Notes: generated by a model from the sequence alone, not told the origin. A stretch of 64,000 nucleotides of DNA from Actinosynnema sp040640215 (GCF_040640215.1 NZ_JBFABG010000013.1:62001-126000); one strand, 5' to 3'; positions 18,593 through 27,822 are shown, numbered from the stretch's first letter. A program made the numbers and translations.

Positions 18593-20673
18593 CCGACCTC
18601 GTGCGACCGCGCGTGCTGGGCACGACGCCGCGCCGCGTCGACGGACCCGCCAAGGTCACCGGCACCGCGCGGTACGCGGGCGACCAGCCGGTCACCTCGC
18701 CCGCGTTCGCGTGGCTGGTGCAGGCCGAGGTCGCTCGCGGGGTGCTCACCTCGATCGACGTCGGACGGGCCGAGGCGCTCGACGGCGTGCTGACCGTCCT
18801 GACCCCCGACAACGCACCGCGCCTGGCCGACACCGACGACGCCGAGCTGGCCGCGCTGCAATCGCACGACGTGGACTTCCGGGGGCAGGTGCTGGCCGTC
18901 GTCGTCGCCCGCACTCCCGAGATCGCCCGCCACGCCGCCTCGCTCGTCCGCGCGGAGGTCGGGCAACGGCCGCACGACGTGCACCTGAGCGCCGACCGCG
19001 CCGACCTCTACGCGCCCGAGCAGGTCAACGGCGGCTTCGAGACCGACACCGCGCGCGGGGACGTGGCCGAGGGGCTGGAGCGGGCGGCGCACGAGGTCGA
19101 CCAGACCTACACCACGGCCTGGTACCACAACAACCCGATGGAACCGCACACCACCACCGCGCTGTGGTCGGACGACGACCTGGTGCTCTACGAGTCCACC
19201 CAGGGCGTGCACACCACGCGGGAGGCCGTCGCCTCGACGCTCGGCCTGCCGCCGGGACGGGTGCACGTCGTCTCGCCGCACGTCGGCGGCGGCTTCGGCT
19301 CCAAGGGCACGCCGCACGTCCACACCATCCTCGCCGCGCTGGCCGCGCGGTCCCTGCCCGGCACGCCCGTGAAGCTGGCGCTCACCCGGCAGCAGATGTT
19401 CTCCCTGGTGGGCTACCGCACCCCGACCATCCAGCGGGTCCGCCTGGGCGGTGCCGCCGACGGCCGGCTGACCGCCATCGCGGTGGACGCCGTCGGCCAG
19501 ACCTCGCGCATCAAGGAGTTCGCCGAGCAGACCGCCGTGCCCAGCCGCACCATGTACGCGGCACCGCACCGCCGCACCACCCACCGGCTGGCCGCCCTCG
19601 ACGTGCCCGTGCCCTCGTGGATGCGCGCGCCCGGCGAGTGCCCCGGCATGTTCGGCCCGGAGGTCGCGCTCGACGAACTGGCCGTCGCCTGCGGCCTCGA
19701 CCCGGTCGAGCTCCGCATCCGCAACGAACCCGAGGTCGAGCCGGAGAGCGGCAAGCCGTTCTCCACCCGCAACCTGACCGCCTGCCTGCGCGAGGGTGCG
19801 CGCCGGTTCGGCTGGGCGCACCGCGACCCGGCACCCGGCGTCCGCGAGGAGGCGGGCTGGCTCGTCGGCACCGGCGTGGCCGCGTCCACCTACCCGGTCA
19901 ACCACACGCCCGGGTCGCAGGCCACGATCGGCTTCACCGCGGCGGGGCGCTACCGCGTCGAGATCGGTGCCGCCGACCTCGGCACGGGCACCTGGACGTC
20001 CCTGGCGCAGATCGCCGCCGACGCGCTCGGGGTCGACTTCGCGGACGTCGAGCTGCGCATCGGCGACACGAAGCTGCCCAAGGCGACGGTGGCGGGCGGG
20101 TCGTCCGGCATCACGTCGTGGGGTTCCGCGGTGGTGGCCGCCGCGCGGGCGTTCCGCGAGGAGTTCGGCGACCGGCCCGCCGGGGGCGACGAGACGACCG
20201 CCTCGGCACCGGCGGCACCCGACTCGGACAAGTGGGCGATGCACGCCTTCGGTGCCCAGTTCGCCGAGGTCCGGGTGCACGTCGACACCGGCGAGGTGCG
20301 GGTGCCCCGCCTGCTCGGCGTGTTCGCCGTCGGCCGCGTCGTCAACCCGCGCCTGGCCCGCTCGCAACTCGTCGGCGGCATGACCATGGGCCTGTCCATG
20401 GCCCTGCACGAGCACAGCCTCCTGGACGAGCGGTCCGGGCACGTGGTCAACCACGACTTCGCCGACTACCACATCGCCACCAACGCCGACGTGCCGAGCG
20501 TGGAGGCGTACTGGGTGGACGAGCACGACCCGCACACGAACCCGATGGGCACCAAGGGCGTCGGCGAGATCGGCATCGTCGGCACCGCCGCCGCCATCGT
20601 CAACGCGGCGCACCACGCCACGGGTGTCCGCGTCCGGGACCTGCCCGTCACCCTCGACCACTTCCTGAGCTGA
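18589..20673 (+). CDS. Aldehyde oxidase molybdopterin-binding catalytic subunit (PaoC/YagR-like)
   Basis: 694 aa from the ATG at 18589. The a/b hammerhead domain opens with RRVDGPAKVTGTARYAGD; molybdopterin-cytosine-dinucleotide binding segments follow (PHVGGGFGSKG, MRAPGECPG, GGSSGITSWGS). The catalytic glutamate is in KGVGEIGIVG near the C-terminus. Oxidises aldehydes (aromatic aldehydes in the E. coli enzyme) to acids with water as oxygen source. No xdhC/MocA-type maturation gene lies in the operon, so cofactor insertion must be provided elsewhere. Substrate in this organism is unknown. Confidence 0.93.
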   Translation: MTDLVRPRVLGTTPRRVDGPAKVTGTARYAGDQPVTSPAFAWLVQAEVARGVLTSIDVGRAEALDGVLTVLTPDNAPRLADTDDAELAALQSHDVDFRGQVLAVVVARTPEIARHAASLVRAEVGQRPHDVHLSADRADLYAPEQVNGGFETDTARGDVAEGLERAAHEVDQTYTTAWYHNNPMEPHTTTALWSDDDLVLYESTQGVHTTREAVASTLGLPPGRVHVVSPHVGGGFGSKGTPHVHTILAALAARSLPGTPVKLALTRQQMFSLVGYRTPTIQRVRLGGAADGRLTAIAVDAVGQTSRIKEFAEQTAVPSRTMYAAPHRRTTHRLAALDVPVPSWMRAPGECPGMFGPEVALDELAVACGLDPVELRIRNEPEVEPESGKPFSTRNLTACLREGARRFGWAHRDPAPGVREEAGWLVGTGVAASTYPVNHTPGSQATIGFTAAGRYRVEIGAADLGTGTWTSLAQIAADALGVDFADVELRIGDTKLPKATVAGGSSGITSWGSAVVAAARAFREEFGDRPAGGDETTASAPAAPDSDKWAMHAFGAQFAEVRVHVDTGEVRVPRLLGVFAVGRVVNPRLARSQLVGGMTMGLSMALHEHSLLDERSGHVVNHDFADYHIATNADVPSVEAYWVDEHDPHTNPMGTKGVGEIGIVGTAAAIVNAAHHATGVRVRDLPVTLDHFLS

Positions 20674-20802
20674 GCGGTCGCACACCGACCGGACCGGCTG
20701 CGGGACGGCCCCGGGCAGCGGCGTGCGGCGGTGCGGTGTGGCGAAAGGGTGACGCGGGGAATCCACCGGAACCAGTGCGGAACGGGGCGCGTTCAACCCC
20801 TT

Positions 20803-20964
20803 GTGCTGATTTTCCTCGGGGTCGTCCTCGTCGTGATCCAGGTGATCGTGGTCATCCGGTACGCGACGTCGCAGTCGGAGGACGAGGCCAAGCGGCGCAA
20901 GGCGTTGATCGTGGCCTCCGCGCTCCTGTTCGTCACCGCGATCGTCCTGGTGCTCACCAGGTGA
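20803..20964 (+). CDS. Small two-helix membrane protein
   Basis: 53 aa if started at the GTG at 20803; in-frame GTGs at 20731 and 20749 would add a hydrophilic tail of 18-24 residues, and no ribosome site clearly decides. Two hydrophobic helices (about residues 2-19 and 36-52) flank a charged loop (SQSEDEAKRRKA). Family unknown. It sits alone between the aldehyde oxidase operon and the broken SDR gene. Confidence 0.5.
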   Translation: MLIFLGVVLVVIQVIVVIRYATSQSEDEAKRRKALIVASALLFVTAIVLVLTR

Positions 20965-20992
20965 CCAGCGGCGGCACCGCGACCGACGGGCG

Positions 20993-21672
20993 TCACGGCA
21001 GGATGGAGTCCACGTAGCCGCCGTCCACGCGGACCGCCGCGCCGGTCGTCGCGGACGCCTGCGGGGAGCCGAGGTAGACGACCAGGTCGGCGATCTCCTC
21101 CGGTTCGATCAGCCGGCCCAGCAGGGACTGCGGGCGGTGCGGGCGCATGAACTCGCGCTGCGCCTGCTCCCACGGCAGGTCCCGGTCCACCAGCTCGTGG
21201 ACGAAGTCCTCGACACCCCCGGTGTGCGTGGGACCGGCGATGACGCAGTTCACCGTCACGCCCGTCCCGGCCGCCTCCTTCGCGAACCCGCGCGACACGC
21301 CCGGCAACGCCGTCTTGGACACCCCGTAGTGGATCATCTCGGCCGGGATCACCACGGCCGAGTCGCTCGCGATGTACTGGACCTCGCCCCAGCCGCGCTC
21401 CCGCATGCCGGGCAGGTACGCGCGCGTCAGCCGGACCGCGGACAGCACGTCGACCTCGAAGTAGCGCCGCCACTCGTCGTCGGTGATCTCCAGCGCCGGC
21501 CGCGCCGGCCGCGCCGGCCGCCGTTGCCACGCCGCCGGGGGCCTCGACCAGGTCCGCGCCCGGCACCCCGGCCCGGATGCGCGCGACGGCCTCGGCCGGC
21601 GGCGATCGCCTCGCCGATGCCCTGCGTGGAGCCCGTGACCAGCGCCGTGCGCCCGGTCAGGTCGAGGTGCAC
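20993..21672 (-). pseudogene. Disrupted short-chain dehydrogenase/reductase (SDR) gene
   Basis: A strong RBS (GGGAGGAG) precedes the GTG at 21672 and the protein opens as a normal SDR (LTGRTALVTGSTQGIGEAIAA). Right after IAA the reading continues in another frame (AEAVARIRAGVPGADLVEAP), and then again in a third frame from LEITDDEWRRYFEVDVLSAV to the end (SDSAVV, active-site YGVSK, DGGYVDSILP, TGA at 20993). About 20 residues are missing at each junction, including the NNAG-type motif. The second junction lies on three perfect 9-bp copies (GCGCCGGCC, 21493-21519). Either a real decayed gene or assembly collapse in extreme GC. No functional enzyme can be made as read. Confidence 0.8.
21493..21519. 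repeat. Three tandem 9-bp copies at a deletion junction
   Basis: GCGCCGGCC repeated three times without gaps inside the SDR remnant, exactly where the second block of coding sequence is missing. Consistent with slippage or with collapsed sequencing of a GC-rich repeat. Confidence 0.8.
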
Positions 21673-21798
21673 GCCGCTCCTCCCCCGGTGTCCCACCCAG
21701 GATCACCCGCGCCGCCCGGTGCGGCCACCCGGGGACCGTCCGGGCGGGGTCTTCCGGGAACCGTCCGCCCGGCGCGAGCCCGGCGGAGCGAACCAGGC

Positions 21799-21847
21799 GG
21801 TCGACGAGACGGTGGACGAGACGGTGGACGACGAGACGGTGGACGAC
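21799..21847. repeat. Short degenerate tandem repeat, unit about 12 bases
   Basis: GACGAGACGGTG recurs three times (with a 3-base insertion) in the gap between the SDR remnant and the metal transporter. In the plus frame it reads as VDETVDETVDDETVDD inside a GTG-started frame at 21719-21928 that has high GC3 but a poor RBS; I do not call that a gene. Confidence 0.6.
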
Positions 21848-21939
21848 ACCCTGTCGGCCGAGTCGCTCTACGCGGCGCTCACCCACCTCTCGCCCGGACG
21901 GGTGACACCCGCTGGGAGTTCAGGGTGACCCCGGAGGAG

Positions 21940-21964
21940 AGTTCGGCCCGGCGAACTCTACGAT
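21940..21964 (+). promoter_or_regulatory. Probable promoter and operator of the metal ABC operon
   Basis: An 18-bp imperfect inverted repeat (AGTTCG-N6-CGAACT, 21940-21957) is followed directly by a TACGAT -10-like hexamer (21959-21964). The ATG at 21971 falls where transcription would start, so the mRNA may be leaderless. The repeat is in the right place for the MntR-type repressor encoded at 24517, but the assignment is inference. Confidence 0.4.
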
Positions 21965-21970
21965 CCGATC

Positions 21971-22885
21971 ATGCCGACACCGCTTCGCGTGGCCGTGGCC
22001 GCCGTCGCCGCCGCACTGCTCACCGCCGGCTGCGGGGGCGCGGGCGGCGCGGCGGCGGACGACCGGCCGAAGGTCCTGACGACCTTCACGGTGCTGGCCG
22101 ACATCGCCGCGAACGTCGCCGGCGAGCACCTCGCGGTCGAGTCGATCACCAAGGCCGGCGCGGAGGTGCACGGCTACGAGCCCACCCCCGACGACGTCAA
22201 GCGCGCCTCCCGGGCGGACCTCGTCGTCGACAACGGCCTGGGCCTCGAAGCGTGGTTCGCCCGGTTCGTCGCCGAGGTGGACGTGCCGCACGTGGTCGTC
22301 AGCGACGGCATCTCCCCCGTCCCGATCGCCGAGGACGCCCACGCCGGGCAGCCGAACCCGCACGCGTGGATGTCGCCGCTGAACGTCAAGGTCTACGTCG
22401 ACAACCTGGTCCGGGCCTTCAGCGACCTCGCGCCCGCGCACGCCGCCGACTTCCGCGCCAACGGCGAGCGCTACCGGACCGAGCTGCAACGCGTGCACGA
22501 CGACCTGGTGACCGCGCTGCGCGACGTGCCGGAGGGCCGGCGGGCGCTGGTGACGTGCGAGGGCGCGTTCTCCTACCTCGCCCGCGACGCGGGCCTGACC
22601 GAGCGCTACCTCTGGGCGGTCAACGCCGAGCAGCAGGCCACCCCGCAGCAGATCACCGGGGCGATCGACTTCGTCCGGGCCAACGGGGTGCCGGCGGTGT
22701 TCTGCGAGTCCACCGTGTCCGACGGGCCGATGCGCCAGGTCGTCTCCTCGACCGGGGCGGCATTCGGCGGGGTGCTCTACGTGGACTCGCTGTCCGGCCC
22801 GGACGGACCGGTGCCGACCTACCTGGACCTCGTCCGGCACGACGTCAGGACCATCACCACCGCCCTGGCCGGGAGCGCCCGGTGA
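21971..22885 (+). CDS. Metal (Mn/Zn/Fe) ABC transporter substrate-binding lipoprotein
   Basis: 304 aa, ATG at 21971. Lipobox LLTAGC at residues about 17-22 makes it a lipoprotein held at the outer face of the membrane. Cluster A-I (ZnuA/MntC-like) features: VLTTFTVLADIAANVAG, HGYEPTPDD with a metal-binding His, PHVVV, NPHAWMSPLN (second His), a glutamate in AFSYLARDAGL neighbourhood, and DSLSG near the C-terminus. It lacks the long His-rich loop of zinc-specific ZnuA, so manganese or iron is plausible. First gene of a three-gene operon with GTGA/ATGA overlaps. Confidence 0.9.
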   Translation: MPTPLRVAVAAVAAALLTAGCGGAGGAAADDRPKVLTTFTVLADIAANVAGEHLAVESITKAGAEVHGYEPTPDDVKRASRADLVVDNGLGLEAWFARFVAEVDVPHVVVSDGISPVPIAEDAHAGQPNPHAWMSPLNVKVYVDNLVRAFSDLAPAHAADFRANGERYRTELQRVHDDLVTALRDVPEGRRALVTCEGAFSYLARDAGLTERYLWAVNAEQQATPQQITGAIDFVRANGVPAVFCESTVSDGPMRQVVSSTGAAFGGVLYVDSLSGPDGPVPTYLDLVRHDVRTITTALAGSAR

Positions 22886-23622
22886 CCGCGATCGAGGTGC
22901 GCGACGTGGTCGTGCGCTACGGGGAGGTCGTCGCCCTCGACGGCGTCACGCTGGCGATCGCGCCCGGCCGGGTGTGCGGCCTGGTCGGCGTCAACGGCTC
23001 GGGCAAGTCGACGCTGTTCAAGACGATCACCGGCCTGGTCCGGCCCGACCGCGGCGAGGTGCGGGTGCACGGCGAGGCCCCGGCGCGGGCGCGCAGGTCC
23101 GGCGCGGTGGCCTACGTGCCGCAGAGCGAGGCGGTGGACTGGGCCTTCCCGCTGTCGGTCCGGGACGTGGTGCTGACCGGCCGCTACGGGCGGCTCGGCG
23201 TCACCCGCCGGCCGCGCCGGGCCGACCACGAGGCGGTCGACCGGGCGCTGGCGCGGGTCGGGTTGGCCGACCTCGCCGACCGGCAGATCGGCGCGCTGTC
23301 CGGCGGGCAGCGCAAACGCGCGTTCGTGGCGCGGGGCATCGCGCAGGAAGCCCGCGTGCTGCTGCTCGACGAGCCCTTCGCGGGCGTGGACAAGCGCTCC
23401 GAGGCCACGATCACCGGGCTCCTGCGGGAGCTGGCCGCCGACGGGGCGACCGTGCTGGTGTCGACGCACGACCTGCACGCGCTGCCCGAGCTCGCCGACG
23501 AGGCGCTGTTGCTGATGCGCCGGGTGCTGGTGCACGGCTCGCCGCACGAGGTGCTCCGGCCGGAGAACCTGGTGCGCGCGTTCGGCCTCGACGTGCCCGC
23601 CGCCGGGGAGGGCGTGCGATGA
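22882..23622 (+). CDS. Metal ABC transporter ATP-binding protein
   Basis: 246 aa from the GTG at 22882, overlapping the upstream stop by four bases. Walker A GVNGSGKST, Q-loop VPQSE, signature LSGGQRKRAF, Walker B VLLLDEPFAGVD and H-loop STHD are all intact. The order and the AVDWAFPLSVRDVVLTGRYG segment are typical of MntB/ZnuC/SitB ATPases. Drives uptake through the permease encoded next. Confidence 0.94.
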   Translation: MTAIEVRDVVVRYGEVVALDGVTLAIAPGRVCGLVGVNGSGKSTLFKTITGLVRPDRGEVRVHGEAPARARRSGAVAYVPQSEAVDWAFPLSVRDVVLTGRYGRLGVTRRPRRADHEAVDRALARVGLADLADRQIGALSGGQRKRAFVARGIAQEARVLLLDEPFAGVDKRSEATITGLLRELAADGATVLVSTHDLHALPELADEALLLMRRVLVHGSPHEVLRPENLVRAFGLDVPAAGEGVR

Positions 23623-24491
23623 CCTTCTACGAGCTGTTCCTGGAACCGCTGGGCTACGGGTTCATGGTCCGGGCGCTGGCCGCGACCGTGATCGCCGCCG
23701 CCGTGTGCGCGGTGCTGTCCTGCTGGCTGGTGCTGATCGGCTGGTCGCTGATGGGCGACGCGGTGTCGCACGCCGTGCTGCCCGGCGTGGTGCTGGCCCA
23801 CGTGGTGGGCGCGCCGTTCGCCCTGGGCGCGGTCGTGTTCGGCTTCCTGGCGGTGGCCCTGATCGGCCTGGTGCGCGACACCAGCCGGATCAAGGAGGAC
23901 GCGGCCATCGGGATCGTGTTCACCACCCTGTTCGCGCTCGGCCTGGTGCTGATCTCGGTCACGCCGAGCCAGACCGACCTCAACCACATCGTGTTCGGCA
24001 ACCTGCTCGGCGTGGACCGCGGCGACCTGGCGCAGATCGCCGTCCTGGGCGCGGTCGCGCTGGTCCTGCTGCTGCTCAAGCGCCGCGACTTCACCCTCTA
24101 CGCGTTCGACCCGGTGCACGCCCACGCCATCGGCCTCAACCCGAGGCTGCTGGGTGCGGCGCTGCTCGGGCTGCTCGCGCTGACCTGCGTGGTGGCGCTC
24201 CAGGTCGTGGGCGTGGTGCTGGTGGTGGCGATGCTGATCATCCCCGGCTCCACCGCCTACCTGCTCACCGACCGGTTCGGGCGGATGCTGGTCATCGCGC
24301 CGGCGGTGTCGGTGGGCGCGGCGGTGGTCGGCCTGTACCTGAGCTACCACCTCGACACCGCCTCCGGCGGCATGGTGGTGCTCGTGCAGGGCGCGGTGTT
24401 CCTGCTGGTCTACCTCTTCGCACCGCGCCACGGCGTGCTCGGCCGCCGGCTCGTCGCGGCCCGCGCCCGCGCCGAGGCGAGCGGGGGTTGA
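23619..24491 (+). CDS. Metal ABC transporter permease
   Basis: 290 aa from the ATG at 23619 (ATGA overlap). Eight or nine hydrophobic helices; family landmarks SWLVLIGWSLMGDAVSHAVLPGV at the N-terminal third, TPSQTDLNHIVFGNLLGV mid-way and VVGVVLVVAMLIIPGSTAYLL near the C-terminal third. Belongs to the ABC-3 (ZnuB/MntC/SitC) family, dimeric in the membrane. Followed after 25 bases by the DtxR/MntR regulator. Confidence 0.94.
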   Translation: MTFYELFLEPLGYGFMVRALAATVIAAAVCAVLSCWLVLIGWSLMGDAVSHAVLPGVVLAHVVGAPFALGAVVFGFLAVALIGLVRDTSRIKEDAAIGIVFTTLFALGLVLISVTPSQTDLNHIVFGNLLGVDRGDLAQIAVLGAVALVLLLLKRRDFTLYAFDPVHAHAIGLNPRLLGAALLGLLALTCVVALQVVGVVLVVAMLIIPGSTAYLLTDRFGRMLVIAPAVSVGAAVVGLYLSYHLDTASGGMVVLVQGAVFLLVYLFAPRHGVLGRRLVAARARAEASGG

Positions 24492-24516
24492 GCACCTCCC
24501 GGGATATCCTGGCCCC

Positions 24517-25191
24517 ATGTCGGTGGCCGAACTGCCGGAGAGCGCCCAGAACTACCTCAAGGTCGTCTGGGCCCTCCAGGAGTGGTCCGACGCGCCGGTG
24601 ACCACGTCGGTCGTGGCGCAGCGCATGGGACTCAAGCCGTCCACGGTGTCCGACGCCGTCCGCAGGCTCACCGAGCAGGGGCTCCTGCGGCACGCCCGCT
24701 ACGGCAGCGTGAACCTCACCGACAGCGGCCGGGGGCACGCGGTCGCCATGGTGCGGCGGCACCGGCTGATCGAGACGTTCCTGGTCCAGACGCTCGGCTA
24801 CGGCTGGGACGAGGTCCACGACGAGGCCGAGGTGCTGGAGCACGCGGTCTCCGACCGGCTGGTCGAGCGGATGGCCGCGTTCCTGGGCGACCCGGTGCGC
24901 GACCCCCACGGCGACCCGATCCCGGCGGCGGACGGGACCGTCCACCGCCCCGACGCGGTGGCGCTGCCCGACGCGCCGGCCGGGGCCCTCGTGCGGGTGG
25001 CGCGCATCTCGGACTCCGACGCGGGGTTGCTGAAGTACTTCGCCGACCACGGCATCGTGCTGGACGCGGACCTGCGCCTGCTGGAACCCGCGCCGTACTC
25101 GGAGGACGTCGCGGTGCTCGCGGTCGAGCACGGGATTCGCGCCGAGCTCGGTCGGACGGCGGCCGGCGCGGTGTGGGTCTCCCTGCGCTGA
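24517..25191 (+). CDS. DtxR/MntR-family metal-dependent transcriptional repressor
   Basis: 224 aa. N-terminal winged helix (residues 1-65: SAQNYLKVVWALQEW, TTSVVAQRMGLKPSTVSDAVRRLTEQGLL), dimerisation/metal domain (about 66-145, GHAVAMVRRHRLIETFL, DEVHDEAEVLEHAVSD with the usual His/Glu/Asp ligands) and a C-terminal FeoA/SH3-like domain (about 160-220). A TATCCT -10-like element 24504-24509 lies just before the ATG, so it may also have its own (leaderless) promoter. Expected to repress the adjacent importer when Mn or Fe is plentiful. Confidence 0.92.
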   Translation: MSVAELPESAQNYLKVVWALQEWSDAPVTTSVVAQRMGLKPSTVSDAVRRLTEQGLLRHARYGSVNLTDSGRGHAVAMVRRHRLIETFLVQTLGYGWDEVHDEAEVLEHAVSDRLVERMAAFLGDPVRDPHGDPIPAADGTVHRPDAVALPDAPAGALVRVARISDSDAGLLKYFADHGIVLDADLRLLEPAPYSEDVAVLAVEHGIRAELGRTAAGAVWVSLR

Positions 25192-25220
25192 CCGTCGTCG
25201 CACGCGCTCCGGTGCGCCGG

Positions 25221-25262
25221 TCGGGGCGGGTGCCCGCGCACTGCTCCGGACACCCGCCCCGA
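25221..25262. terminator. Bidirectional terminator between mntR-like gene and metE
   Basis: Perfect 12-bp inverted repeat TCGGGGCGGGTG / CACCCGCCCCGA with an 18-base loop between the convergent genes. No U-tract. Confidence 0.75.
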
Positions 25263-25267
25263 TCAGG

Positions 25268-27502
25268 TCACGCCGACGTCTCCCGGACCCGGCGGGTGGC
25301 CTCGACCAGGTTGCGCAACGCGGGCTCGACCTCGGCGTAGCCGCGCGTCTTCAGCCCGCAGTCCGGGTTGATCCACAACCGCCCGCCCGGCACGACCCGC
25401 GCCGCGGCGGCGACCAGCTCGGCCACCTCGTCCACGCCGGGCACGCGCGGCGAGTGGATGTCGTACACGCCCGGCCCGACGCCCCGGCCGAACCCGGCCG
25501 ACCGCAGGTCGTCCAGGACCTCCATCCCCGACCGGGCGGCCTCGATGGTGGTCACGTCCGCGCCCAGGCCGTCGATCGCGTCGATGACCTCGCCGAACTC
25601 CGAGTAGCACAGGTGGGTGTGCACCTGGGTCCCCGCCGCCGCGCCCGAGGTGGCCAACCGGAACGACCCGACCGACCACTCCAGGTACGCCGCGTGGTCG
25701 GCCCGCCGCAGCGGCAGGAGCTCGCGCAGCGCGGGTTCGTCGACCTGGACGACCCGGATGCCCGCCGCCTCCAGGTCGGCGATCTCGTCGCGCAGCGCGA
25801 GCGCCACCTGGTCGGCGGTCTCGCCCAGCGGCTGGTCGTCGCGCACGAACGACCACGCCAGGATCGTCACCGGGCCGGTCAGCATGCCCTTCACCGGCCG
25901 CGTGGTCAGCGACTGCGCGTAGGAGCTCCACGGCACCGTGATCGGCGCGGGCCGCGACACGTCACCGTGCAGGACCGGCGGGCGCACGCACCGGGAACCG
26001 TAGGACTGCACCCAGCCCAGGTCGGTGACCGCGAACCCGTCGAGGTGCTCGGCGAAGTACTGCACCATGTCGTTGCGCTCGGGCTCGCCGTGCACCAGCA
26101 CGTCCAGACCGATGTCCTCCTGCAACGCGATCACCCGCGCGATCTCCTCGCGCATCCGCTCCTCGTACTCGTCGCGGGACAGCTCCCCCGACCGCAGCCC
26201 GGCGCGGGCGGTGCGGATCTCGGTCGTCTGCGGGAACGAACCGATGGTCGTGGTGGGCAGCGCGGGCAGGTCGAGGTGCGCGTCCTGCGCGGCGGCGCGT
26301 TCGGCGTACGGCGCGCGGTCGCGGTCCTCCGGCCCCAGCGCGGCCAGCCGCGCCCGCACGGTCTCGTCCCGGCGGGGAGCGGCGACCGGCTCGTCGGCCA
26401 CGTCCGCCCACCCGCCGTCCACGCCGTCCCGCAGCGCCTGGCCGAGCAGCACGACTTCGCGCACCTTCTGCCGCGCGAACGCCAGCCGCCCGCGCACCTC
26501 CGGTTCCAGCGCCGTCTCGGCGGCCAGGTCGTAGGGCACGTGCAGCAGCGTCGAGGAGGTCGAGAGCACGACCTCGGCGGCCGAGCCGAGCAGCGACGCG
26601 GCGGTGGCCAGCGCGGCCCGCAGGTCGGTGCGCCACACGTTGCGGCCGTCGACCACACCGGCCACGAGGGTCTTGGCGCGCAGCGCGGGCACGCTCGCGA
26701 CGCCGGCCGCCGTGCCCGCGACGAGGTCCACGCCGATGGCCTCGACGGCGGTGCCCGCCAGCACCTCCAGCGCCGGGCCGAGCGCGCCGTAGTAGCCGGT
26801 GACCAGCAGCTTCGGCCGGGAGTGCAGCGCGGCCAGGCGGGTGTAGGCCCGGCCGAGCGCGGCCAGTTCGGCCGGCGGGCGGTCGGCGGCGAACGCGGGT
26901 TCGTCCAGTTGCACCCACGCGACGCCCTCGGCGGACAGGGCCACCAGCAGCTCGACGTAGACGTCGACCAGGTCGTCCAGCCGGGCCAGCGGGTCCGCGC
27001 CCTTGGCCAGCAGCAGGAACGTCACCGGTCCCAGCACCACGGGCCGGGTGGTGATCCCCAGCTCGCGGGCCTCCCGGTACTCGGCCAGCGGCTTGTCGCC
27101 GGCCAGCCGGAACTCGGTGTCGGGGTCGATCTCGGGCACCAGGTAGTGGTAGTTGGTGTCGAACCACTTGGTCAGCTCCAGCGGCGGCAGCTCGTCGGTG
27201 CCGCGCGCCGCCGCGAAGTAGCTGTCCAGCTCCGACTCGCGCCGGTAGCGCCGTGGCACCGCACCGACCAGGAAGGCCGTGTCCAGCACGTGGTCGTAGA
27301 ACGAGAAGGTGTTGGACGGTACCGAGTCCAGCCCGGCGTCGCGCAGTTCCGCCCAGGTGGCCGCGCGCAGTTCGGCCGCGACGGCCGAGAGGGCCGCGTG
27401 GTCGATGCGCCCGGCCCAGTACCGCTCGACGGCCCGCTTGAGCTCCCGTCGGGGACCGATCCGGGGGTAGCCCAGGACGGTGGTGCCGATTCCACTGGTC
27501 AC
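25268..27502 (-). CDS. metE: Cobalamin-independent methionine synthase
   Basis: 744 aa from the GTG at 27502 behind GAGGAGAGAG. Both MetE domains are present: N-terminal barrel (TTVLGYPRIGPRRELKRA, SNTFSFYDHVL, ELTKWFDTNYHYLVPE) and catalytic C-terminal barrel (TTTIGSFPQT, LVHGEPERNDMVQYF, QVDEPALREL) with zinc ligands in HTHLCYS and WINPDCGLKTRG. It transfers methyl from 5-methyltetrahydrofolate-glutamate to homocysteine without B12. A cobalamin riboswitch lies in the leader, so it should be off when B12 is available and the B12-dependent MetH can act. Confidence 0.97.
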   Translation of the reverse strand: MTSGIGTTVLGYPRIGPRRELKRAVERYWAGRIDHAALSAVAAELRAATWAELRDAGLDSVPSNTFSFYDHVLDTAFLVGAVPRRYRRESELDSYFAAARGTDELPPLELTKWFDTNYHYLVPEIDPDTEFRLAGDKPLAEYREARELGITTRPVVLGPVTFLLLAKGADPLARLDDLVDVYVELLVALSAEGVAWVQLDEPAFAADRPPAELAALGRAYTRLAALHSRPKLLVTGYYGALGPALEVLAGTAVEAIGVDLVAGTAAGVASVPALRAKTLVAGVVDGRNVWRTDLRAALATAASLLGSAAEVVLSTSSTLLHVPYDLAAETALEPEVRGRLAFARQKVREVVLLGQALRDGVDGGWADVADEPVAAPRRDETVRARLAALGPEDRDRAPYAERAAAQDAHLDLPALPTTTIGSFPQTTEIRTARAGLRSGELSRDEYEERMREEIARVIALQEDIGLDVLVHGEPERNDMVQYFAEHLDGFAVTDLGWVQSYGSRCVRPPVLHGDVSRPAPITVPWSSYAQSLTTRPVKGMLTGPVTILAWSFVRDDQPLGETADQVALALRDEIADLEAAGIRVVQVDEPALRELLPLRRADHAAYLEWSVGSFRLATSGAAAGTQVHTHLCYSEFGEVIDAIDGLGADVTTIEAARSGMEVLDDLRSAGFGRGVGPGVYDIHSPRVPGVDEVAELVAAAARVVPGGRLWINPDCGLKTRGYAEVEPALRNLVEATRRVRETSA

Positions 27503-27635
27503 TAGCTCTCTCCTCGCGAGCGTGCGTGAACGCCGGAGCTTCCCGGGGCGCGCTTCGCGGGCGGCGCGAGGCCGCGTCCGCCGCGACCCGCCCGAGAGGT
27601 CACCGGACACCGCGCACCCGGTGGGCGCGCGGGCG

Positions 27636-27822
27636 GGTGGCAGGTCTTCGGACTCGCGGGCGCACACCTCACGCCTACCGGCCGTCGCTTCCCACGCTCA
27701 CGCGCAGTGCTTGGTTGACGGCTTTCGTTCCCGCTCACCGCTGCGGGGCAGTCCCGGACTCCCACCGGGTTCCCTCTTGCCTCGCCCCGACCGACGATCG
27801 ACCAGGGCGAACCACCAGCACC
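27636..27822 (-). promoter_or_regulatory. Cobalamin (AdoCbl) riboswitch upstream of metE
   Basis: Read on the minus strand: GCAAGAGGGAACCCGGTG, the B12-box core GGACTGCCCCGCAGCGG (about 27738-27755), and the closing AGTCCGAAGACCTGCC (27639-27654) are all exact matches to the Rfam cobalamin aptamer core, in the right order and spacing. About 135 bases of expression platform separate it from the metE GTG. Ligand binding would reduce MetE synthesis. Confidence 0.95.

Noticed and set aside
21719..21928. 69-codon acidic ORF with VDET repeats
   Set aside because: High GC3 but weak RBS, repeat-derived sequence and no family; reported only as a repeat.
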